64,000 nucleotides of DNA from Planctomycetota bacterium (GTDB lineage Bacteria > Planctomycetota > UBA1135 > GCA-002686595), in contig NYYZ01000014.1 in NCBI GenBank assembly GCA_002686945.1, forward strand, positions 45,680 to 109,679, given 5' to 3'. The position numbers and the translations under genes were made by a program. The notes beneath the pieces are model-generated. The model saw only the letters and a list, made by a program, of their open reading frames with translations. It made no database searches and was not told the origin of the DNA. This document shows, piece by piece, positions 46,767 through 55,305 of this stretch. Position 1 is the stretch's first letter; every line of letters starts with the position of its first letter.

Positions 46767-47615
46767 TTATCCGGACTGGTCGTGCCAGGCGCTGCGAGCC
46801 CTTTGCAGCAGGGTAGGACTGATCTTGTGTCGGTCCAGGGCCGCTCGTAATTCCTCCGAGCCGTGCTGGTGGCAGGCCAGCAGCACGTCCAAGCTGTCGG
46901 CGTCGGGTCTCAACGCCTGGAGCAGTTCCTCCAGCTGGGGATTGGCTTCCAGCTCCCGGTACACGGGAGGACTCGGGTCTGCCGTGCGGCCACGCAGCAC
47001 TTCTCGGGCTGCGCTCAGGGACAGACCGGCCAGGTTCTTGTTTGAGCTTGCCTGCAGGGTTCCCAAGATCAGATGCGCAGGTGAGATGGCGCCCAGGTTC
47101 TCCTGGGCCGTTGTCTTGCATGCCAGGGACAGTGCCCGTCTGGCATCGTTGTGGAAGTGCCGGAAGAGTGGGCCTTCGCACGAAAGGGCCGTGCCTTCTT
47201 CATCAGCGTGGACCAGGGTCTCCAAGAGCAGGCCAGCTGCGTTCAGGTGGGCGCAGATTTCCGCAGGCAGATTCTGACAGGCTTTCTCCAGGACATCGGT
47301 CAGCAGTACGCCGCTGGCTGCTCTCTGCGCAGCTCCTTGGCGCGCTTCCTGCAGACTGACCACCGACAAGGGGCTGAAAGGCAGGACCGCCTTGGATCCA
47401 ACCACCATCAGACCATCGGAGAGGGCCAGGATCTCCTGGCTCAAGGTTGTTGGATCGGCGAATGCAAAGCTCACCGCCTGCCAGGCGGCGGAATCCTCGT
47501 CCTTCAGGGCTACCTCCACGAGGTGCTCGATCGTGAGGGACTGGGCGTGCAACTCCAGAGCCCGTTGATTGGCGCGCTGCATCATGGTGCGCATGCTGGG
47601 GGAGGCGATGTCCAT
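46767..47615 (-). CDS. Free-standing Clp N-domain protein
   Basis: A 282-residue protein with two Clp-N-like modules. The first, at the N-terminus, has TMMQRANQRALELHAQSLTIEHLVEVAL, and the second near residue 150 has DARRALSLACKTTAQENLGAISPAHLILGTL. These resemble the repeats of ClpC/ClpB N-domains. There are no Walker motifs and no AAA domain. By position, upstream of the McsA-like gene and clpC on the same strand (82-bp gap), it could be a substrate adaptor or ClpC regulator, comparable in idea to plant ClpT. It is 17 bp after murD. Confidence 0.75.
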   Translation of the reverse strand: MDIASPSMRTMMQRANQRALELHAQSLTIEHLVEVALKDEDSAAWQAVSFAFADPTTLSQEILALSDGLMVVGSKAVLPFSPLSVVSLQEARQGAAQRAASGVLLTDVLEKACQNLPAEICAHLNAAGLLLETLVHADEEGTALSCEGPLFRHFHNDARRALSLACKTTAQENLGAISPAHLILGTLQASSNKNLAGLSLSAAREVLRGRTADPSPPVYRELEANPQLEELLQALRPDADSLDVLLACHQHGSEELRAALDRHKISPTLLQRARSAWHDQSG

Positions 47616-47632
47616 GGCTGCAGCGGTTCTTT

Positions 47633-48976
47633 CTAGCTGGGGGTGGGGCCGTCCGGGGAAGGCAGAAGGGCACGGAAACAGTCAGCGCGGTCCTTGAAGT
47701 TCTTGTGGGTGTCGAAGCTTGCACAGGAGGGCGAGAACAGCATGGTTCCACCCGCAGGAGTTCTCTCCAGGGCTCCGTAGATCGCCTGCTCGAATGTCTC
47801 GGCGCAGTCCGGGTCCAGGCCGGCTCGGGCGCAGGCCTGGGCAATCGAGTTCGCGGCCTGGCCGAATAGGACGAGACGATCTCCGCGGCGCGCGCAGGTG
47901 GCAGCCAGATCATCAAATTCCAGGTCCTGCTTTGCCTGACCGCCGAGTATCAGGGTCACACACTCGGGTTCTCCTGCAAGTACCGCCAGGGTCGCCTCTG
48001 GTGTGGTCGAGACTCCGTTGTCAACCACCCGGACCCCGGCCCGTTGGCCAAGTTCTTCGGCCCGGTGGGGGGGCGGCTGAAGGTGAGCAATACCGCTCTC
48101 TAGCTGCTCTGTTGTGAGTCCCAGGCAATGTGCCATCAGCAGGGCCAGGCGCGCGTTGGCCCGTTGGAAATCGGGCATGGGGGGAAGGTTGGTCAGGGAC
48201 ACGGGGCCGGACTCGAGTGTGAGCTGCTTTTCCCCAGGGCCATCGCCCGGATGATCGAGGATCCGCAGGGGACAACCGAAGAGTGGATCAGGGCGCAAGC
48301 GGGTGGGCAGCACCGCGGTGGCGCCCGGAGCTGCGAGGGTCAGGATGCGCGCCTTGGCTTCGGCGTACTCCTCTAGGCTGCCATGCCGTTCCAGATGGTC
48401 CTGCCCCAGATTTGTGATGGCCACCAATTCGACTCCCGGGTGTGGCTTCTGCTGCAGGGCTTCCAGCTGATAGGAGGAGACCTCCAGGCAGACGATGTGG
48501 CTCGAAGTGAGGTTGGGCAACTCCCCCAGGAGACTGCCGCCGAGATTGCCACCCAGATGGCACTTGACGCCAGCGGCCTGAAGCAGGTTGACCAGGAAGC
48601 AGGTGCTGGAACTCTTGCCGGCTGTGCCGGTGATCAGCACCAGACGACAGGTAGCTGCTTCCAGGAAGAGTCCCAGTTCACTGACGATGTGGGCTCCCCC
48701 CTCCTCTGCGAGGCGCAAGTAGCGATTGTTGGGGGGCACTGCTGGATTGGCAACCACGAGGTCAGCGGCGGCGAAGTCGGCTTCCTGATGGCAGCCCAGG
48801 CGAAACTCGCAGGCTACACCTTCGAGTTGCGCAAGCCCATCCGCGAGTTCCTCTTCAGAGCGCAGATCGGTGACGAGTACCTGCCAGCCCTGCCTGGCCA
48901 GATAGCGTGCGGCTCCCGCGCCCCCTCCGAAGAGTCCCAGGCCCATGATCAACGCGCGTTGTTTCGAGACAGTCAC
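47633..48976 (-). CDS. murD: UDP-N-acetylmuramoyl-L-alanine:D-glutamate ligase MurD
   Basis: ATP-dependent cytoplasmic step of peptidoglycan precursor synthesis, adding D-glutamate. The N-terminal Rossmann domain begins ALIMGLGLFGGGAGAARYL. The ATP loop reads ITGTAGKSSST, with Ala in place of the usual Asn of TGTNGKST. NLGQDHLERHGSLEEYAEAKARIL is the central Mur motif, and the C-terminal domain has PHRAEELG and VVDNGVSTTPEATLAVL. Length 447 fits MurD. It is not in an mra/mur cluster; its upstream neighbour, overlapping by 4 bases, is a PEGA lipoprotein. Confidence 0.92.
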   Translation of the reverse strand: MTVSKQRALIMGLGLFGGGAGAARYLARQGWQVLVTDLRSEEELADGLAQLEGVACEFRLGCHQEADFAAADLVVANPAVPPNNRYLRLAEEGGAHIVSELGLFLEAATCRLVLITGTAGKSSSTCFLVNLLQAAGVKCHLGGNLGGSLLGELPNLTSSHIVCLEVSSYQLEALQQKPHPGVELVAITNLGQDHLERHGSLEEYAEAKARILTLAAPGATAVLPTRLRPDPLFGCPLRILDHPGDGPGEKQLTLESGPVSLTNLPPMPDFQRANARLALLMAHCLGLTTEQLESGIAHLQPPPHRAEELGQRAGVRVVDNGVSTTPEATLAVLAGEPECVTLILGGQAKQDLEFDDLAATCARRGDRLVLFGQAANSIAQACARAGLDPDCAETFEQAIYGALERTPAGGTMLFSPSCASFDTHKNFKDRADCFRALLPSPDGPTPS

Positions 48977-49533
48977 TTCCCCCCATTGGTTTCTTCGGGT
49001 TCGACTTGGCTTCGTTGCGAGGGTTCCAAACCGCTACTTGCTCCGCGACGTTCCTGATCGTGGACCGTTGTGGTGTGCTCGATGAAGGTGTCCAGGCCCG
49101 TAACTTCCGGTTGTCCGCTGCCGGGGGTCAAGGCGGCATGCACGGCATGCTCATCGTGTAGACGCCACGGGATCAGATGGTCGCTGATCAAATCCAGGGG
49201 AAACTGCGCCCACCAGGGTGCCTTGATCTCAACTTTCTCGCTCCAGACCTGATAGCCCTCAAGGTAGACGCTGATTCGTCGCGTACCGTGGTAATCGAAG
49301 GGCAGGGTCAGGGGAGTTTGTCCCACCAGCTTTTCATCCAAGCGGACCTGAGCGCCTGCGGGATCGGACTCAATGGTCAGGGTACGGATCGGTGCGCAGG
49401 CCGTCATTCCGAGGGCCAGCAACAACGCTCCTCTTGCGGGCCACCTGATCTTCTGCCCAGGCTGCGCGTGAGTTCCCTCGTGGGGTCTCGGATCTCCGGG
49501 GGCGCAGCGCGTCTGGTCGAAAGCAGAATTCAT
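48973..49533 (-). CDS. PEGA-domain lipoprotein
   Basis: A 186-residue predicted lipoprotein. The lipobox MTAC is preceded by a hydrophobic ALLLALG core, but the n-region is unusually long (about 40 residues from ATG 49533), so the true start may be a downstream codon not used here. The PEGA-domain motif is SDPAGAQVRLDEKLVGQTPLTLPFDYHGTRRI. PEGA domains are beta-sandwiches common in surface and envelope proteins. It overlaps murD by 4 bases. The longer upstream frame runs through tRNA sequence and is rejected. Confidence 0.75.
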   Translation of the reverse strand: MNSAFDQTRCAPGDPRPHEGTHAQPGQKIRWPARGALLLALGMTACAPIRTLTIESDPAGAQVRLDEKLVGQTPLTLPFDYHGTRRISVYLEGYQVWSEKVEIKAPWWAQFPLDLISDHLIPWRLHDEHAVHAALTPGSGQPEVTGLDTFIEHTTTVHDQERRGASSGLEPSQRSQVEPEETNGGK

Positions 49534-49582
49534 GAGCTTCGAACCTACCACGAGGAAAACGAGAACGCTACGACGAGGGCCC

Positions 49583-49672
49583 TGGCGGAGAGGGCGGGAT
49601 TCGAACCCGCGGACCCCTTGCGAGGTCACGACATTAGCAATGTCGCGCATTCAGCCGCTCTGCCACCTCTCC
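49583..49672 (-). tRNA. tRNA-Ser (GCU)
   Basis: The 90-nt minus-strand gene has a GGAGAGG/CCTCTCC acceptor stem, discriminator G, encoded CCA, the T-loop TTCGAAT, and a long variable arm as in serine tRNAs. The anticodon loop TTGCTAA gives GCU at 49636-49638, reading AGC/AGU codons. Confidence 0.96.
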
Positions 49673-49820
49673 ATGCAGGGCCGGAAGGGTATCTGGCCCC
49701 CCCCATGGGGGCAACCCCAATCTTCCGGGTGAATGCGGTCTGGGAGGCTCCCACGAGTTATTCCAGGACGTTGCGCTCCTTTCCTGCATGAACCGGTGCC
49801 CACTTCCGGACTAACATGGC

Positions 49821-51797
49821 ATGTCCTCGATGCTCAGCGCCTCCACAATTCAGCGACCCCCCACGCAGGAGCCACCCGTCAGGGGGACCCCCCCCAGGCC
49901 TGCCCTGGTGCACGGGTCGTTTCAGCTCTGGCTGCTGTTGATTGCGGTCGGGGCTCTATTGGGCAGCTTCTGGCTGGTTCGTGGGCCTGCTGATCTTGCC
50001 CCCTGGATCCGGCTGTACAGCGCCGTCTCTTTGATTTCCAGCGTTGCTCTGCTGGGGTTGGTGCCAGGAATTCTGTTCTACCTGGCCTTGAGGTTTTCGC
50101 GGGGCTGGCGATGGATTGGACTCTTGCAGGCCTTGATCGGAGGAGGATTCTTGATCCTGCTCTACACTGACACAGTGGTCTTTCGGATCATGCGCTATCA
50201 CCTGAACGAGACCTTCGTCAACTTGGTGCTGACCGAGGGTTCGGGGGACGCTTTGGTATTGGGCCCCTACATCTGGATCACCGCGGCTCTGGTTTTTCTG
50301 ACTGCCGCAATGCTGCAACTTCTCTTTTGGAATTGGCGCGTGCGTCAGGAGAGCGAGCGTATCCTTGCCGGCCGCCGGCCGCGACTGTTGTTGCGCCCTG
50401 CGTTCGTATCCCTGGTCTTCCTGATGCCCATTGTGGTCCTTGAGAAAGCGGTCTGGGGTGCGGCGGAATGGACCGGAGAGGTGGAGGTGTTGGCTGCGAC
50501 CAGTGGAGTTCCAGGGCTCAAGTTGCGTCCCAGCCAGATCTTGGATCCTGTGGGCGCTGGTCTGCTTGGCGAGTATCTTCGTCCTGACAACACCGAGATC
50601 TCCTGGCCCCAGAATCAGCCCTTGATTTCCAGCGACCAGGGAACTCCGGATGTGCTGATTTGCGTGCTGGACTCCTGGCGCCGGGATGCTCTCGACTCAG
50701 ACATCACTCCCCAACTGCACGCTTTTGCACAAAAGGCGCGTAGCTTTGAAAACCATCTTTCCAGCGGGAACTCAACCCGCTTCGGCTTGCTGGGCATGCT
50801 CTATGGCCTGCATGGGGCTTATTGGGAGCACATCTTGGACCAGCAGGTTTCCCCGGTGCTGATTACTGCTCTGATTGCGGCTGGCTATGAAGTCAGAGTG
50901 TTCTCCGCCGCCTCCATGAGCTTTCCCGAGTTCCGCTTGACCGCCTGGAGCAGTCTCGATCCTGAGCAGGTGACAGACCGGTTCCTGGATCAGGACGGAA
51001 GGCCCTTGACCCGGCGCTCAGATGTGAAGGACACCTTGGTGGTGGAAGCTTTTGAGCAATGGTTGTCCGAGCGAGACTCCGAGCAGCCCTTCTTCTGTTT
51101 CATTTTGTTGGACTCACCCCACCAGCCATATTTCAATCCCGGTGGACCCTACCAGCCGGCCTTGGAAAACTTGAACTACATCGATCTGGGGACCACACCT
51201 GTTGGACCCGAGTACGAGCAGCTGAGCGAGGAGGTGCACAACACCTACCTCAACGCAGTGCACCACAGTGACAAGGTTGCAGGGCGCCTGCTGGACTCCC
51301 TGGCCGAATATGAAGGACCTTCAGAGCCCTTTGTGATCATCACCGGCGACCATGGGGAAGAGTTTGGTGAACATGGCTTCTGGGGGCACACTTCAAACTT
51401 CACTGAAGCTCAGGTGGCCGTGCCATTCCTGATGTCCGGCCCCGGAATTGAGCCAGGCGTGGAGTCGCGTCCCACCAGTCATTTGGATGTGTCCAACACT
51501 CTTCTGGAGTGTCTGGGTGCAGACCCTGAATTGCGCGCGGGGTACAGCTTGGGACACAGCCTGCTCGAACCGCCTGCGGAGCGCATCCAGGTGATGGGAG
51601 CGTGGGCACATCTGGGAGTCTGGACTTCGTCCGGGATCTTCAGCCTGCCCCTGCTGCCCAAGCGGGATTTCTTGGCGGTCTATGATTCTTCATGGACACC
51701 CCTGCCGGATCGAGAGGCGCTCTTCGAAGAACAGCGAGAGGTGCTTGTTGAAGTGGCGCAAGAGTGCCAGCGTTTCTTGAGGGCGCGAGTGGATTGA
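49821..51797 (+). CDS. YejM/PbgA-like membrane sulfatase-fold protein
   Basis: A 658-residue membrane protein with about five N-terminal membrane spans (residues 33-190) and a large extracytoplasmic alkaline-phosphatase-superfamily domain. The domain starts VLICVLDSWRRDAL, has GNSTRFGLLGMLYGLHG at the nucleophile position, with Thr after Ser, and ends with ITGDHGEEFGEHGFWGH supplying metal ligands. The N-terminal part matches the DUF3413 arrangement of YejM/PbgA and the STRFG motif is of that type. YejM regulates LPS synthesis in enterobacteria; here the role may be different. Start could be ATG 49821 or 49830. Its stop overlaps the STT3-like gene's TTG start. Confidence 0.85.
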   Translation: MSSMLSASTIQRPPTQEPPVRGTPPRPALVHGSFQLWLLLIAVGALLGSFWLVRGPADLAPWIRLYSAVSLISSVALLGLVPGILFYLALRFSRGWRWIGLLQALIGGGFLILLYTDTVVFRIMRYHLNETFVNLVLTEGSGDALVLGPYIWITAALVFLTAAMLQLLFWNWRVRQESERILAGRRPRLLLRPAFVSLVFLMPIVVLEKAVWGAAEWTGEVEVLAATSGVPGLKLRPSQILDPVGAGLLGEYLRPDNTEISWPQNQPLISSDQGTPDVLICVLDSWRRDALDSDITPQLHAFAQKARSFENHLSSGNSTRFGLLGMLYGLHGAYWEHILDQQVSPVLITALIAAGYEVRVFSAASMSFPEFRLTAWSSLDPEQVTDRFLDQDGRPLTRRSDVKDTLVVEAFEQWLSERDSEQPFFCFILLDSPHQPYFNPGGPYQPALENLNYIDLGTTPVGPEYEQLSEEVHNTYLNAVHHSDKVAGRLLDSLAEYEGPSEPFVIITGDHGEEFGEHGFWGHTSNFTEAQVAVPFLMSGPGIEPGVESRPTSHLDVSNTLLECLGADPELRAGYSLGHSLLEPPAERIQVMGAWAHLGVWTSSGIFSLPLLPKRDFLAVYDSSWTPLPDREALFEEQREVLVEVAQECQRFLRARVD

Positions 51798-53992
51798 CTC
51801 GAAGTCAGGACGCTTATCTCATCCCACGTGCTGGCCTTGCTTTGGTCTTGCTCGGGGTGGTGCTTCTGGCGGCGGCAACCCGGGTAGCTACGCGAACGGT
51901 GTTGGAGCCTGGTTTGGGGGTCGAGAGGGTCGAGAGTTTCGGCACCTTTGATCCTGACGGGCATTACCATATGCGTCGTCTGGAGCGGGCGCTCGGGGAT
52001 GGGGGCGCGATTGCTGGGCGTGACCCGCTCCTGACCCAGGGAGAGTTGCAGGGAGTTGAAGTCGACCTGAAGGGAGCGCCGATTCCCTGGCCGGGGGGCT
52101 TTACACGCTTGCTTTGGTTGTTTGCGGCGCCCTTTGCTCCAGCTCAGGCAGGTCCGGCGAGGGATGCCTTCGTCGAGATGTTCGTGGGTTCATCGGCAGT
52201 GGTATTTGGTGCGTTGCAGGCCTTGGTCGCAGCCCTGGCGGCGGCACTCCTGGTGCGAGGCTCGGGTGCATTGGGAGCAGCCATGGTGGCTGGCAGTGTC
52301 GTAGCCCTTGCGCCGGCGGCTTTGCGCTATTCGTTCCTGGGAATGGGGGACCATCATGCCCTGGCTTCAGGTTTGATCGTGCTGAGTCTGTTGTTGATCG
52401 ACTTCTTGCTGCGGGCAACTTCTGACGGCGTCCCTGTCCTGCGTACTGTTGCCGCGGCGGGGACCCTGGCTGTGGGGGTTTCGATCTGGTTGCCGTGTGC
52501 GGGTCTGATGGGTCTGGCGGCACCCCTGTTTGCCCTTGGTTGTTGGCGAGCGGGGCCGGGCTCCCCAGGAGCAAGGGATCGAGCTCGTACGGCGTTGCTC
52601 TATTTCACCAGTGTGGCTCTGTTTCTCCTGCCGATGGGATTGAGCAGTCCCTGGCCTTGGAGTCGTCTGCTTGAACCCTCGTTGATGCACTCCTTGGTCG
52701 CAGCATGTCTGGGTTTGTGCTTCTTGTCGTCAGCCTGGTCGCCACGGAGTCCTTGGGTTCTGCGTGGAGTCGTCGCCCTGATCTTGGGAGCCCTGGTGAT
52801 TGCAGGGGTGCCGGGAGAAGCGCAGGCTGGTTTTCAGCGCGCCCTGGCTTGGGTCAGCGCCCGGGACTCGTTCATGGGGGGTATCGGTGAGAGTCGTGCA
52901 CCAGGGACGGCTCTCCTGAACTGGACCGGTCCCGGACTCGTGCTGGCTGCGTGGGGCCTGATTTTTCCTTGGCGGCGAGAGATGTTGCTCTGGCGGCTCA
53001 TGTTTCTGGCTGCTCTCTGGGCAGGTTGTCAGCAAGTTCGTTTCATCGAGACCCTGGTGCCCCTGATGGCTGTTCTGGGGGGGGTTGCCTTTGGTTCTCT
53101 CAAACTTGTGGCTCGGCGCCCTCGACTCTGGTCGTTGGTGGCCGCGCTGCTCTTGCTTGGGGTTCATGGTTGGTTGCCCGCGGGACCTCCAGGTTGGACC
53201 AAAGGCTTTGCGCTGTCCGATCGAGAGTCTGCAACCCTGACTTCTCATCGCAGCATCCGGGAGGCCTGCCGCTGGTTGCGCGGGCAATCCGATCCGGGGC
53301 CCCGGATGGCAGTCTTGGCCCAGTGGGACCTGGGGCACGGGATTGAGTGGCTGGCCCGGCGGCGAACTCTGGCCAGTAACTTTGGGGCCTATCTGGGCGC
53401 TGATACCTTCCTCGCTCCCTGGGTGGCTCTCGCGAGCACGGACGACGTAGAGCTGCAGGAGTCCCTTTCAAGCCAGCGGGTCAGCCACATCTTGGTAACC
53501 AGTCGATGGCAGCGCAATCAGGAGCCCTGGATCAAGAACCTTGGTCTGGAGGCAATTCCAGCGGGTGCCATCGTGAACCGCCTTGTGGAGTTCCGAGAGG
53601 TCCCAGGGTTCTTGCGGTTGGTGCATCAGTCGCCTCTGGAACTCTTTGATCGTGCGCATGCTCAGGATCCGGACCCCCTGCCCGGGGCTCGGATCTATGA
53701 AGTGGTTCCAGGGGCAATTCTTGTGGCCAGGGTGGATCCCGGCGAGGTCTTGCAGGTGGCTCTGCCCTTGAGCCTCTCCGATGGCCAGCGTTTGATGCAT
53801 CGTGCGCGTGCCACAGCAGGAACTGATGGCGAGGCACGGATCCGACTCCCCTATCCCAGCGATGGACAGGCTGCCGGTGATGTGATGGGGGGCGAGTTGC
53901 GTTGGAGTTGCGCTGGTCATTCGGGCGTGTACAGGGTCAGCGAAGATGACGTTCGAAAGGGTCGCAGGGTGGTTCTTTGGTCGGATTCCTAG
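51794..53992 (+). CDS. STT3/PglB/AglB-like membrane oligosaccharyltransferase-related protein
   Basis: Polytopic protein of 732 residues with 11-13 predicted spans and a soluble C-terminal domain. Motif order follows STT3-class GT-C transferases: FDPDGHYHMRR in the first external loop (about residue 52), GDHHALAS (about 185), and a QWDLGHGIEWLARR with LASNFGAY segment (about 510) at the site of the family's WWDYG signature. The lipid-linked oligosaccharide transfer activity is predicted from these, not proven; Trp-to-Gln in the signature is divergent. The chosen TTG start overlaps the previous stop (TTGA); GTG 51764 is the alternative. Its likely partners are the YejM-like gene and the next gene. 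Confidence 0.78.
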   Translation: MTRSQDAYLIPRAGLALVLLGVVLLAAATRVATRTVLEPGLGVERVESFGTFDPDGHYHMRRLERALGDGGAIAGRDPLLTQGELQGVEVDLKGAPIPWPGGFTRLLWLFAAPFAPAQAGPARDAFVEMFVGSSAVVFGALQALVAALAAALLVRGSGALGAAMVAGSVVALAPAALRYSFLGMGDHHALASGLIVLSLLLIDFLLRATSDGVPVLRTVAAAGTLAVGVSIWLPCAGLMGLAAPLFALGCWRAGPGSPGARDRARTALLYFTSVALFLLPMGLSSPWPWSRLLEPSLMHSLVAACLGLCFLSSAWSPRSPWVLRGVVALILGALVIAGVPGEAQAGFQRALAWVSARDSFMGGIGESRAPGTALLNWTGPGLVLAAWGLIFPWRREMLLWRLMFLAALWAGCQQVRFIETLVPLMAVLGGVAFGSLKLVARRPRLWSLVAALLLLGVHGWLPAGPPGWTKGFALSDRESATLTSHRSIREACRWLRGQSDPGPRMAVLAQWDLGHGIEWLARRRTLASNFGAYLGADTFLAPWVALASTDDVELQESLSSQRVSHILVTSRWQRNQEPWIKNLGLEAIPAGAIVNRLVEFREVPGFLRLVHQSPLELFDRAHAQDPDPLPGARIYEVVPGAILVARVDPGEVLQVALPLSLSDGQRLMHRARATAGTDGEARIRLPYPSDGQAAGDVMGGELRWSCAGHSGVYRVSEDDVRKGRRVVLWSDS

Positions 53993-54079
53993 ACCGAGGT
54001 TGACCCAGAATGAGACATCCGGTTGGAGCACCCCCTCTGTGGGTAGAGATCAGCAGCTGATTAGGCCGATCCAGCTTGG

Positions 54080-55189
54080 ATGATCTCCCCCCGTGCTCTT
54101 GTTTTCGGTGTCCTGTTCATTGTGGCGGGCTTCATCTGGCAGCTGGCTCAGTCTTCAGGTGGCGCGCAGCCCGTCGAAAGTCCCCAGGATCCGACTGAGG
54201 CCCAGTTCGCCACCAGTTCTGTTGACCTTGCCAGCGATGCCAGGCTGGTGCAATCTGTCAGCACCCGGCTCAAGGTCATCTCCCTCGAGCCAGATGATGG
54301 AGACCGGGTCTTTCTGCGTGAGGCCCTGCCCGACGGAGTCGCAGAAGAGCGTGAAGTGGAAGCGGGGCTATGGGTCCTGATTCAACCCGGGGCCTGGATC
54401 GCGGCGCTTGAATCAGCTGAGGGAGTGCGCAATGAAAAAACGGTCTTTGTGCCCGAAGGAGAGTCGGCGGTGGTGGAAATCCTCGCCAGCAAATTCGCTC
54501 AGGTCCAAGGGCGGCTCGTGGAGCGCCACGGGGGACCGAGCGGTTCTCTGGATGTATGGTTCCTGCCCGAGGGGCTAGAGCATCCCGAGACCCAATTGGA
54601 CAGCGCAAGTCTGCCCCGCACCCGTTGCACCTTTGAAGGGGGCTTCAGGTCTCCTTATCTGGAACCGGGCAATTGGCGCATTTCGGTTGGTCCGGTTGGC
54701 ATGGCCCTTGGAGAGTATGGCCCTCCTCGCGTACTTGATGCGGGCCGGCACGAAGTGGAGATCCACATCGAGCGTGGCTTGCGACTGGAGTTTGTGCTGG
54801 ACAGGTTGCTCCCTGAGGGCGGCTTCGCTGGCATGCGCTTTGAACTACAACGGCGGGTGCGTCGTCCAAGTGTGGTTGAAAGCGAGGAGCGCGCCTGGCG
54901 CAAGGTCTCCGCGATTCCCGCCCGCCGACTGCGCAGTGGCCCTGGCATCTGGCCTGCTGTTCGGGTTGGACGCTACCGTCTGCTCCTGCGCGGTCGTACT
55001 CAGCGCTGGGCCAGCCCCGGATTTGAGGTTCAGGAGAACGAAGACTTGAGGATGAGTGTGACCCTGCCGGAGCAGTCGCTGCTCACACCGGCGATGAAGC
55101 GCGACGAACTCTCCTTGCCCCTCAAGGTTGATATCCTCCCCTACTCTGCGGCTGAGGCCTGGAAAGAAGGCCTCGTCTGGCTGGATTAG
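54080..55189 (+). CDS. Membrane-anchored beta-rich protein, unknown function
   Basis: A 369-residue protein with an N-terminal anchor or signal (ALVFGVLFIVAGFIWQLA) followed by a Ser/Gln/Pro linker. The remainder has regular strand-turn patterns, for example VQGRLVERHGGPSGSLDVWFL and GRYRLLLRGRTQRW, like carboxypeptidase-regulatory or PEGA-type beta-sandwiches. No catalytic motif. It lies 87 bp after the STT3-like gene on the same strand and may belong to the same transcript. Confidence 0.7.
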   Translation: MISPRALVFGVLFIVAGFIWQLAQSSGGAQPVESPQDPTEAQFATSSVDLASDARLVQSVSTRLKVISLEPDDGDRVFLREALPDGVAEEREVEAGLWVLIQPGAWIAALESAEGVRNEKTVFVPEGESAVVEILASKFAQVQGRLVERHGGPSGSLDVWFLPEGLEHPETQLDSASLPRTRCTFEGGFRSPYLEPGNWRISVGPVGMALGEYGPPRVLDAGRHEVEIHIERGLRLEFVLDRLLPEGGFAGMRFELQRRVRRPSVVESEERAWRKVSAIPARRLRSGPGIWPAVRVGRYRLLLRGRTQRWASPGFEVQENEDLRMSVTLPEQSLLTPAMKRDELSLPLKVDILPYSAAEAWKEGLVWLD

Positions 55190-55244
55190 CCCAGAGACCC
55201 TGCAGGGAATCAGCTGCCGCGGTCAGCCATATCCGCACAATCAA

Positions 55245-55285
55245 GACTCGGGCCCGACATCCTTTTTGGATGTCGGGCCCGGGTC
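55245..55285. terminator. Very stable hairpin between convergent genes
   Basis: A 14-bp perfect stem (CGGGCCCGACATCC and its complement) with a TTTTT loop extends to about 18 bp with one G-T pair. It stands between the 3' ends of the beta-rich protein and the cadherin-like gene. There is no T-run after either arm, so simple intrinsic termination is uncertain; a bidirectional terminator or RNA-processing hairpin is possible. A second 7-bp hairpin (AAGCGCT/AGCGCTT) at 55293-55314 overlaps the next stop codon. Confidence 0.6.
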
Positions 55286-55305
55286 GTAGTCGAAGCGCTT
55301 GTTTA

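Noticed and set aside
49534..49650. N-terminal extension of the PEGA lipoprotein
   Set aside because: It translates tRNA-Ser sequence (positions 49583-49650).
49695..49716. CCCCC-AT-GGGGG palindrome upstream of tRNA-Ser as a regulatory element
   Set aside because: Short GC palindrome in a GC-rich region, with no promoter-like hexamers beside it.
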